A DNA stretch of 64,000 nt from Yponomeuta sedellus (lineage: Eukaryota > Arthropoda > Insecta > Lepidoptera > Yponomeutidae). Made by a program: the position numbers and the translations under genes. The stretch spans positions 23,756,181-23,820,180 of the forward strand of contig OW203721.1 in the NCBI GenBank assembly GCA_934045075.1, written 5' to 3'. The notes beneath the pieces were generated by a model. That model was not told where the DNA came from, did not search any database, and saw nothing but the letters and a program-made list of their open reading frames with translations. Each line of letters begins with the position of its first letter. The stretch's first letter is position 1. Shown one piece after another: positions 48,682-58,031 of this stretch.

Positions 48682-48872
48682 TCATGCCGCCATACGGATG
48701 CTGCCGTCGAGTCGGATAGTTTCCCCGTTCAGCATGGGGTTCTCAATGATGCTCTGGACCAAAAGGGCGAACTCCGACGGGTCTCCCAGCCGCGGGGGGA
48801 AAGGCACGGAGGCCTCCAACTCCTTGATGGCTGGCTCCGGCAGTTTCGCCAGTAACGGGGTGCGGAATAGAC
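48682..48872 (-). CDS. scu: scu coding exon 6: C-terminus
   Basis: Acceptor GCGATTCCAG|GTC. The split codon gives Gly193, then [20 protein letters not shown] to SIRMAA and TGA at 48682-48684. No convincing polyadenylation signal was seen immediately downstream (left) on this strand. Confidence 0.96.
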
Positions 48873-51800
48873 CTGGAATCGCAGAGGGTGTAATGTAAGA
48901 CGATAATATATACCTTCATTTTTTGCGACATCATCTTCAGCCATGTGACGCCCACTGGAGGGCATAGGCCTCCCTCGTGTTTTTCCAAGCTTCACGGTCT
49001 TGTGCTGGCCCCATTCAGCGACTCCCCGCCACCAGGTTGTCAGACCATCTGGTGGAGGGCCTGACCATGCTGCGTCGTCCGGTTCGTGGTCGCCAGGTCA
49101 GAACTTTTTCGCCCCAACGGCCATCAGTTCTTCGAGCTCTGCCACTTTTACGGCATAAACGGCCGGAAGCTTTTTTTGCTTAGAAATTTGAATTATTTCA
49201 ACTTCAAGGAACTGAAGAACTGTAGTACAGTCTGTTAGCTTTTCGAAATATACCTCGGCTACTATCGGGTAATAGAAATATCGGAACTAATATGACACTA
49301 AATTTACATAACTTTTCATAATAGTGAAGAAAAGTTTTATACAGAGCAGGAAGTAGTACCTATTACCCTAGAGCCCGCGGGTATATTCTAAAAGCGAACA
49401 GACTGTACATGGTTTTAATTTCAACTCGATAGACAGATATAGATACAGATCCTCCACCAACCCGGCCTTGGCCCCCGTTGTGGAGTATGGCCTAACCTTC
49501 CTGCGATGCAGGAAGAGACGCGTGCTCCAGCAGTGGGGACGGTGGGGACATACAAGGATTGATATCTTTATTGAGACACACATAGACAGAAGGAGGGATG
49601 GAATATGCCTTGCATATACAGTAACGAAGGATTCGACACAAGAAGAAAGAACTAAGCTAAAATTAGCTTAAAGACGATTGTTACTATGCGATGAGTAACT
49701 CTCCCACTTCCACCAACCGCATCCCGTGTTGCTTCAGGACCCAGGTTCTGTTAATGCATTAATACGTTTTCAATTCATTGCTGCTTCAAGTCTTTATTTG
49801 TACTCTACAGAATTGGAGCCCTGCACTTAGCGAGGGCCGAGGTCGTAAAATTCCGGAGGGGCTTAGTTTCTGTGCATGGATAGTAGGCGAATATAGCTCC
49901 TGTGGCAGTAAACGAACCTGGTGCGATGGTGACCACCCGGATACCCTGCTTGGCGAGGTCCCGTGCGATGGGGAGAGTCATGCCGACCACTCCCGCCTTC
50001 GAGGCCGAGTAGGCCGCTTGGCCAATCTGGAAAGCCGAGCAGCGGTTTCAACAAGCAGAATCTTACCCTTGAAGAGACTGATAAGTGTCTGACAATAATT
50101 GTGTGTTAATTCACTGTTATCAGCCTGCAGTTTTGTGCGTGTGCTAAAAGTGAAAAATAGTTTATTTGCACAAGTATGTTTACTTACACATAAAACGTGA
50201 ACGTATTATAGTAGAAACTAATACGTCAGAGCGTATTAGTTTGACACTTTAATGCTTAAACAATGAGAAATCCTGTATCATAGGAGCTAGTAATTCTACT
50301 TATAAGTGGTGATATTTATCTATGAGGATATATTTTTCGACACGAGATATATAATATGTCGGTTCACTATACATTTTTAGAGACATCAATTCGCACCTTT
50401 TTTCAGTTTTGTCAAGAATCAGTTTTTGGGCTTAGCTCTGAAGCAGACAGATTTATGTTTCTGCTTACCTCACCTCGCGCGCTCGTGTGTCTCAGAGTAT
50501 GCGAGCGAAAGAGTGTTACAGCATACTGGCGTAAAATATTACTAAATGCATTATAAATTGGCTATCATATCAGGTTTGATTTTATATTAGGCACGTTATG
50601 AGAGACTCTAACCTCATTAGCTCCTTAGTCAGTGGACGGCAGCTGCTTTGAATCACTGGTTTCCTAACATTAGTGTATAGTATTTTCTAAGGTTAACACG
50701 AGCAGTAGACATAATTAAAACTGTTTTTATACGGATTTATGCTCGTTTATTACATTTTTACAATTTTCCGACGTTTCGGCACTTTTTCAGGTGCTGTGGT
50801 CCCGGATGACTCAGGTGACGGGCGTCTTTTAGAAAGCATTAACGGTTAGTTTACTACCCTCGGCAAAAATTACAAAAGGTAATTATGAAGTTACGTTCCA
50901 AAATAGGCAAACCAATTATTTTTTATATAAAGTCAACAATATTGATTATTAGTAATTGAAAATTGTAAAAATGTAATAAACGAGCATAAATCCGTATAAA
51001 AACAGTTTTAATTTGTGTATACGTTTAGTAATTTGTGAATTGGCTCTGAGAAAGCTGCTAGTCCCTAAAATATAATACAGGCATTCTAATAACTTAATCA
51101 CATCAGATTACACTAATATTATAAAGGCGAAATGTATGTTTGTTACTTCTGACTTGTATGGAGTTAGCTGACACCCTGGGTTAACACATTTACAGCGGGA
51201 AAATATGTGACTCCTATAGGAAAATCGATAAACCGCGGGTAACACCGCGGAGCATAGCTAGTATTTAATAAGCCGCACTCTGAATCGCGCATCGGCGGCT
51301 GCCTGGGTGATCCTAAATGACCACGAGGGTTAAGCAACATGCGCGTTCAATGCAGGGATGGGTGACCGTCTATGACTAACGCTAGAGGCATTTTTCGAGC
51401 GATTCCGTACTTCGCAGGGCACGTTAAGCAATTGGTGCTGGCTGACGTCGATAGATGGCAGTCGTTAAATCAAGTCAGACGCCTTAGGGGGCGGCTTGAA
51501 AACTTCTGCCAGCAAGACCAGCCACTAGTTTTGCAGGCCTCCATCAATCCGGACTTGGGCTCCGCGGTGGAGTATGGCCTATACCTCCCTCAGGGAAGGG
51601 ACCGTGCCCCTCGGTGGGGACATAATGGATTGCTGATGATGTATCACGTTACCTGTCCGTCGAACGCCGCAACGCTAGCCGTGTTAACTATGACGCCTCT
51701 CTGTCCGTCGGCATTGGGTGCATTCTTGCCGATCATGCCAGCTGCAAGTCGGATCACGTTAAAGGTTCCCACTAGATTTATCTGCAAGATTGATTAAATA

Positions 51801-54411
51801 AGTCTTTATTCCCGAGGATAATGATTTGCACAAAACCGACCTTAATAACAGAATAGAGAGTAGGAAACACTACGCCAGAACAACATGGGTATGCTAGTTT
51901 GGGACCATTACAATTGATTGTGTTGTGTGGAAGTTATTTTTTTATAATTTCTGTGCCACTGTCAATGATGCCGTTGAGTCGCTCATTAGCTCAGTTGGAA
52001 AGAGCGCTGGCACGGATAGCCAGAGGTCGCGGGTTCGAATCCCGGCATGGGTGGAATTTTTAGCCTCTAAATAGGTTTTTAAAATTGTCCTTAGCATCGG
52101 TTAGTGCATTAAAAAAAATATAATATATATATAATACAATATTTATTCTATCTATCTTCCTATTCAACAGCATCTAACTTACGTCTAGGGTCTTCTGGAA
52201 GAGGGCCAGGTCGAAGGGCTGGTCCTTCTTAAAGTTATAGACGCGCGAGGCGCTGCCCACTCCCGCGCAGTTGACGGCCACGTCCAGGCGACCGAACTTG
52301 TCGCGCGTCGCCTGCAGAGCCGTCTGCACGTCGCGCTCTGACGTCACCTGCGCATGTGATATAACAATATGTCATAGTGTGACTGCATAAGCCGTAATGC
52401 AGAGCACAGGCCCGATTTTTTTTAAATTCACTTTGCCTCGCACTTGGCCTGTGTCTCACCTGATGGCGACCAATTAAATATATTTTTTTATTTCAACATA
52501 ATGAATTATCATTATGTTTGCTGAATGTCTATATACAATGTAAGCCGCTGCCTTCGGGCCGTAGTGTAGTGGAGAAAAAGGCAGCAGGTTACCCAAAGTT
52601 ATTAACGACATTTGGTGGTGACCGGGAGCCTGCATCGTGGGCGACATTTTGCACAATATAGTAAAGGTCCATGACGAAAAAGGAATATATTAATTATAAT
52701 ATATTAATCGCGATTATTTATTAGGTAATCTCAATTCCCGACGTAATGTATAACTATGTAAGCAATAAAGCCTCAAATGGTATATGGTAAATCTTTGTAA
52801 TTTATGCTTGCATTTTCCTGGTGTATAATAAACAATTATCTTATTTTATGTATGAGCATCAAGGGTCTTTAAGAAACACTATGAACAAGGAACTACAGTA
52901 CCGTACAGCAGTCTTAATGACGACAATAATGGACACTAAGCAGCCCAATTATCAAATACCACTTACATCAACTGGCACAAATGCAGCATGATCGCCGAGG
53001 TTCTTGGCTACCTCCTGACCTGCACTGTTGGGTAAATCGCAGATGACCACTCGGCCACCTTGTTTCAACAGCTGCTGCGCTGTGGCATGCCCCAAACCAG
53101 AGGCTCCACCAGTCACCAGTGCTACCAGACCCTGGAATAATGAAGTCACTGCATGAAGAAATGAAATGAAATATGAAACAGATTTATTGTGGTAGAACAC
53201 TGGTACATTTAGCAGTTGTAGTTTTTAATATTTAGGTCACCAGGTACTACCTTTTCAGTGTACAGTGTAGTGTGCATAAAGCTAAAACTTTATACCGGTT
53301 TTAAAACGGTTTTCAATGACTATTACTATAACCTTAGCTCTATCATCACAGTTTTTGTAGCAAAACCCTTACGACTTATCGTCTAAAAGCCTTCTCTCAA
53401 AGAGAAATTACGACTTTATTAACGGACTCTACATTCTCGACTGCTGACAAGAAAAAGTTTAATCCAAGAGGAAATAAAAAAAGCGTAAGACATTATTACA
53501 AGTTTATTAGTCGCTACTACCTTATTTGTGATCTCAGACTACATTATTTGTGATCTCAGAAATAGATAGAGAACACTTTATTGTACATAAAAATGGAAAT
53601 TACACAGATATTTCTTAACCTAAGAGTACAGATAAGGCATTATCACTAAAAGTTTAAAAATATATATAGAAGAAATATTACGTTTTGTACATTGTAGGTT
53701 CAGTCCAACAAATATCTGGATTGAAATTTATATAACAATAAAGGTACTCAAGTTTTGCATTATGATGAGTTTTTATAATTTTAGTAAGTGAGATTAGATA
53801 TATATCTACTTTACATTGACTTATGTTTCAACTATCGGCAGACTGAAGCACTGATGTTGAAAACACCAATCTTTGAGTCAATGAAAAGAACCTTCTATAA
53901 AAATTACTTATTAGCTTTCCCAGTTCATGAGATAAATCCTAGTGTCAGACAGACTGATGGACAGTGGAGTCTTAGTAATAGGGTACCTTATACTTTGAAT
54001 ACGGAACCTTACAAACGACAAGGTGAGCCTAGTTTATGAATGCTGTGTTACTTGGTGTGACACAAGGATTTGGGTAGTGAAAGTCAATAAACTTTTTGTT
54101 TTAAATGATAGACACATACTGAAATTATTCCTCTATCTTCATATAAACTGAATAGTGGAATCCATACTTTTAAATTATATTTGTGAAATATGTAAAAGGA
54201 TAATGTGGCAAGTATATTGATAAATAAAAATATACTCCACCGACATGATCCTCTGTGCCATGCTCTTGATACCTTCCGGTATATCCCAACATAACCTCCA
54301 ATTTGAAGAAACTGTCCCACTTCACAAATTTCTTCTTAACTCGGACTTTATTTCATTTTAGCCCAAGCACTATCAAATATTTAAGTCTAGGAACCCACCC
54401 ACCTTGAACAT
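48682..54411 (-). CDS. scu: 3-hydroxyacyl-CoA dehydrogenase type 2 / 17-beta-HSD 10 (scully), six exons
   Basis: Mitochondrial NAD-dependent short-chain dehydrogenase. It oxidises 3-hydroxyacyl-CoA (notably in isoleucine breakdown), acts on steroids, and in animals is also a subunit of mitochondrial RNase P. The joined exons give 255 residues, the length I recall for Drosophila Scully (human about 261). TGGASGLG at 10-17 is the Rossmann glycine motif. Asp35 ends beta-2 and favours NAD. NCAG is at 84-87. Catalytic Ser149, Tyr162 and Lys166 (YSASK) have the family spacing. The C-terminus [18 protein letters not shown] matches the family. All five introns have GT..AG borders with compatible phases, and nothing is broken. 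The introns hold many repeats. The nearest gene upstream is the divergent fibrinogen-related gene, 3.2 kb away. Confidence 0.97.
48873..49917. other. scu intron 5
   Basis: Contains the LINE fragment at 48915-49145 and, at 49470-49560, a stretch similar to 51520-51640 (gtggagtatggcct, cggtgggga). No exon seen. Confidence 0.6.
48915..49145 (-). repeat. non-LTR retroelement 3' fragment
   Basis: On the minus strand it ends gaggcctatgccctccagtgg, the typical 3' end wording of insect LINEs. Upstream lies a coding-like remnant. It lies in scu intron 5. Confidence 0.55.
49918..50026 (-). CDS. scu: scu coding exon 5: YxxxK catalytic motif
   Basis: Acceptor GCTTTCCAG|ATT. It codes [20 protein letters not shown] then [16 protein letters not shown] (residues 157-192) with Tyr162 and Lys166. 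It ends CCAG|GTTCGT, phase 1. Confidence 0.97.
50685..51013 (+). repeat. fold-back element with perfect 56-bp inverted arms
   Basis: 50713-50768 and 50958-51013 are perfect reverse complements around 189 bp of unique DNA. The left flank ttctaaggttaacacgagca is shared with the copy at 21500. It has no coding capacity. It lies in scu intron 4 with nearby 'actaatattataaaggcg' repeat 51108-51268 (minus). Confidence 0.85.
51108..51268 (-). repeat. 'ataatattagt' lepidopteran repeat
   Basis: Reverse orientation of the repeat at 60070-60262 and 61347-61557 (shared ccgcggtgttacccgcgg, ttcgcctttataatattagt). Family name not assigned. Confidence 0.65.
51653..51781 (-). CDS. scu: scu coding exon 4: catalytic serine
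   Basis: Acceptor AATCTTGCAG|ATA. It codes [15 protein letters not shown] through [15 protein letters not shown] (residues 114-156), including catalytic Ser149, and ends at CAG|GTAACG, phase 0. Confidence 0.97.
51965..52085 (+). repeat. tRNA-derived repeat
   Basis: Has D arm AGCTCAGTTGG, a perfect CTGGC/GCCAG anticodon stem and GGGTTCGAATCCC. Position 33 is C, not T, and the T stem has only four pairs. The same flanks (tttagcctctaaataggttt) as the other copies mark it as a repeat, not a tRNA gene. Confidence 0.75.
52183..52347 (-). CDS. scu: scu coding exon 3: NCAG strand
   Basis: Acceptor TGCGCAG|GTG. It codes [34 protein letters not shown] and onward (residues 59-113) and ends at GAC|GTAAGT, phase 0. 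It is GC-rich compared with the surrounding introns. Confidence 0.97.
52348..52966. other. scu intron 2
   Basis: No exon. 52545-52660 has a repeat-like stretch (ccgctgccttcgggccgtag). The rest is AT-rich. Confidence 0.6.
52967..53131 (-). CDS. scu: scu coding exon 2: NAD-binding motif
   Basis: Acceptor ATTCCAG|GGT. It codes [20 protein letters not shown] through AAFVPVD (residues 4-58) and ends at GAT|GTAAGT, phase 0. It carries the glycine-rich cofactor loop. Confidence 0.97.
53132..54402. other. scu intron 1
   Basis: Contains the LINE-tail repeat 'gatagagaacactttattgt' at 53570-53645, as at 60988-61065. No other feature recognised. Confidence 0.6.
54403..54411 (-). CDS. scu: scu coding exon 1 (nine coding bases)
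   Basis: Reads ATGTTCAAG then donor GTGGGT, coding only Met-Phe-Lys before the family start GLVALVTGG in exon 2. The position and phase 0 fit. The 5' UTR should continue to the right of 54411. The short coding part makes this exon easy to miss. Confidence 0.85.
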
Positions 54412-55950
54412 TTTAGTGCAACTGCTAAAGTTCGCCGACCGACTGAACCACACTGAACTTTGGAATGGTGTTTTTAGTAACTTAGTATGCAGGCAGGTAT
54501 TACCAAAGCGTTGACGATTTATTTATCAGTCTAATTACGCAATCGGCAAGGACACTCCGACACTGTTGATAGCACAGAACATATATTTTTCTGTGGTTGA
54601 TAGCTATACAAATTAATCGCTGTAGCGAATAGGTAGGTAGGTACAGTGCTTTTGAAAACAAAACGATACCTACGTGAACGAACGATCGTTAGTATACTAA
54701 AAAGAACGTCGTAGTGATTAGAATTAGATTATCTGACTCTCTGTGGATAATACTGAGTCTTTTTAATCTGTGGGTAATACACAAACTTGTGACAGTTTTA
54801 CTTATTTTTTAACCGACTTCAAAAAAGGAGGAGGTTAACAAATCGAAGCGTATATATATTTTTTTACTGTTTTCTCATAACTACGTCAAATCTTAACCGA
54901 TTTCGAAAATTCTTTTTGGAATGAGCCGTTTTCAGCACAAATTCACAAAGCAATTAATAGATGGCACTGACATACCGGGTCATAGAAGAACCGGATTACG
55001 GCTTTCAAAATTATTCGGTGGTAAGCAAAATTTGACAGACGTGTCCTTGTTCTTGTATTTGATTCCTGAATTTGTGCTGAAAACGGCTCATAGATATAGC
55101 GTCCCATTGGTCCCATATTCATTGGTGAAGATCTGATGAAGACTTTCAGAAATGGAGAACGGACCTCTTCAATGGACAGCAGCAAATAAGCAAAGGAGGC
55201 GGCCCATCCATTAGTTTTCAGAGATGGAAAATGAGGACTTCAAATTTTAAGGCAAAAAATTAAGTTAAGTTTTGATGTTACAAACATGTTGTTATCCAGT
55301 ACTTTTTACTTTCTGTCAGTAACTCATTCTCTGGTGTCTAAGATTATCAGCTCGAATGTCGTTCTTAAAAGTTTCGAAGCTTCTATTCTACATAGAAATA
55401 TGCTGTTTTGACTTAAGTATTTAATTTTACTGTCACTTTCGACAGCCGAAGATTGGGAAGACTGATGATGACCAGCTCAAGAACACCCTGTTCTAGGGCA
55501 CCATTGCACCTAGAAACTCGGAATTAATGTTGAAGTGTATAGTTCCATTATCAATTGCTACACTAGGAAAATTAAGAGTCAGATGACGACTAGCCCAATA
55601 ATACCTAGATGCAAGGTACCGTAGCAAGCACCTATAAATGCAGATATTAGTCAAAATACAAAATTTTACTGTCGTGGTTATTAGACCCCTCGCGTAATTA
55701 TTAAGTAGTGAAATATTTTTTAAAATTAAAAATAAAAAGCGACTTCTGTACTCCAAAGCACTAAAAACCCAGAAAAAATAATTTAAACGAATATGACCTA
55801 TAAATTTGAAATTCGTAGGTATATATCTAGATATTGTAGAAGTGTACCTTGTAGTCGGTGCCAAGTTCCAGACCAGCACATACATTTTGGGCACCGACTT
55901 CAAAATATACTTCAACAATATCTAGATTCTATACTTCAACAATATCTAGA

Positions 55951-56205
55951 GTGCTGTGTGGTGTCGGCCTAGAGAATAGCACCAACCCAGTTCTTCCCGC
56001 GGGTGTCGTAAAAGGCGACTAAGGGACACAAACCCAGGGGGTGGGCAGCAGCGCCCCCGTGCAGTACAATTCCACCGAACTGCGATCCCCAACCCGCATG
56101 CCCAGCGTGGGGATTATGGGCATTACCCCCTATGATAGCACAACGTGGCGCTCTTTAGGGGAGGGCTATGTCCAGCAGTGGAATAGTATAGCCTGACGAT
56201 ATCTA
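55951..56205 (+). repeat. non-LTR retroelement 3' end (family 1)
   Basis: Matches 1905-2170 over its length (ggtgtcggcctagagaatag; gtgtcgtaaaaggcgacta; tgtccagcagtgga). It ends without a GAA tail. Confidence 0.7.
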
Positions 56206-56730
56206 GATTTATATGCGCATTATATAGGTTAGTTTAAACTATTTCTGCGATTTTAGTGTTTTACTGTACAGAAGTCGGTTTATATTTTTTATTTAAAAAT
56301 TCTGCACAATTTGATTTGTTCTACGGCGCCAGGGCGCCAAGTTTCATGCATTCAAATAGTGTTGCCATTTTCAATCTTTTACGTTGAGAAAAGTAAACAG
56401 TGTAAGAATTCGTAAGCATCCGATTTCGATAGACGGGAGAGATTATTAAACTTTCCATGATCTCATAATAGATACAGATCCTTCTCATAACAAAATCTGC
56501 GGAAGAGCAATGATTGAAACTCTGAAATCTGGCGGAGCTTATAGGTACAGAGTGCTTCTAATAAAATATCTACGATAAAATAGGTACCAATCATCTTGAC
56601 CATATTTTTCCCACGATGTTATTATTAATCTAGGAATACGCACATAACTAAACCAGATCTAAGTAACGGCTAAGACCATACAGGTAGCCCGGAGAACCAG
56701 CTTTTGCTGACACTTCGAACTACTTATCTA

Positions 56731-56843
56731 GCAAACACGCCAGTGAATTTGGCTCACCGCTCTTCATTCTATAAAGCGTCGTATTGGCAATACGACGCTT
56801 TATAGAATGAAGAGCGGTGAGCCAAATTCACTGGCGTGTTTGC
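56731..56843. repeat. 113-bp perfect palindrome
   Basis: 56731-56786 and 56788-56843 are perfect 56-base reverse complements around a single G. A stem this long without a loop is rare in cloned or amplified DNA. Confidence 0.93.
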
Positions 56844-57572
56844 GCCGCGTCGGCTTCCTTTAATTTCTTTTGTGAAAAGGCGCCGCGTGCCAAGGCGGTA
56901 AGTATCAAAGTGATATTAAGATGGCGAACGGTTTACCTAAGCATCCACTGAGTTGAGTGACGTTGAATTTTACTTTTTACTCCAGCCAGGAGTCGTCTAA
57001 ATGCTTAACTCGATAGAGTGGAATGTTACATAAAAAAAGGATGTAACCAAAGGATATTATATCCCGTTCCTGAAACAAACATTAATCGATCGTGCAGCAT
57101 ATGAATGCAGCATTTATCATTCATTGATTCCTGATATACGTGAAAACCGCGATTGGATTCCTATCTAAAGGAGATAAAGGGACCCACCAATTAGGTAATA
57201 GAAATTGGTTCAGATGTTGGTTGACATCTTTGCCTGTATTGAATTTGATTGAACTTACCCCATTGGAACAGTGTTGGAACCCAACTCAGTCTTCAACTCC
57301 AACAGTTATTGCTCAGCCGCAACTTTCAACTTCCAACCTTTCCAAACAATAGGTACGCAATCATCGAAAAAATACGCAAAACAAATGAACAAAGACTATA
57401 GGTCTTTATAATAACCGCTGACATGAAGCCGACGTTACACAATACATCTTTCTTATTAGGTATCTAATTACCTCACTACCATCAAATTTCAATGATTAAG
57501 TTTATATAACATACCATATTGACATATTCTTAACAATGAGATCCGCACAAGCTGCCCCATGCCGTCCGGCAT

Positions 57573-57618
57573 TATAAAGGTTAATGACTTGACTAGTTCG
57601 AGAGTGCATCGGATCAGT
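57573..57618 (+). promoter_or_regulatory. candidate core promoter of first exon A
   Basis: TATAAA at 57573-57578 and an arthropod initiator-like TCAGT at 57614-57618. The spacing (about 43 bases from TATA to the initiator A) is longer than usual, so one of the two may be chance. Confidence 0.35.
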
Positions 57619-57628
57619 GTACATCAAA

Positions 57629-58031
57629 ATGTTGGTCGGGTGCCTGGTGCTGTTGGCAGTTGCGGCTCTGCTGAGCGCCGAGAAACACCACTTTGAGGAA
57701 GTCCATGACGAGCCCTACGTCAACAACAGCCGCCTCTCGGCCCGCGCTAGCGGCAAGGGCGACATGGTGGTAGAGAAATTCGTCGAAACGCTTATGTCAA
57801 GTGAGCGTTACTTGAAGATGGTCGAAACAGTGGAGAGGAAACTCAACCATTTGGATTCGGCGTTTCACGAGCGGACGAACAGCATCATCAAATACTTGGC
57901 GGAACTTCTACGAGTGGCCAAGGCGACCTCCACAGATTCTCTAGACCAATCTCTGGTTAGTCTAAAAGGAGAATTGGATAAACTGAAGACCGCTGTCACG
58001 AACAAGTTTGATCAGTCCGAACAGTTGCGAG
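57629..58031 (+). CDS. fibrinogen-related gene, first exon A
   Basis: ATG at 57629 (CAAAATG) opens [20 protein letters not shown], a clear signal peptide probably cleaved after LLSA. A helical region [19 protein letters not shown]...[15 protein letters not shown] follows. It ends CGA G|GTGAGT in phase 1. It is homologous to first exon B. The upstream TATAAA (57573) and TCAGT (57614) suggest its own promoter. Confidence 0.8.

Larger units (their letters stand above)
54412..57572. other. interval between divergent scu and fibrinogen-related genes
   Basis: Holds the scu promoter and 5' UTR near 54412-54480 (no TATA seen), an 'aaccgacttcaaaaaagga' lepidopteran repeat from 54820, family 1 LINE 3' end 55951-56205, the palindrome 56731-56843, and a dispersed repeat 56937-57052 related to 35430-35592. 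No gene supported. Confidence 0.55.

Noticed and set aside
51977..52060. tRNA gene candidate
   Set aside because: C at position 33, a four-pair T stem, and the same flanks shared with four other copies show a tRNA-derived repeat rather than a gene.
53788..54039. Open frame of 83 codons in scu intron 1
   Set aside because: No homology, inside an intron, opposite strand to scu, with ordinary intronic composition.
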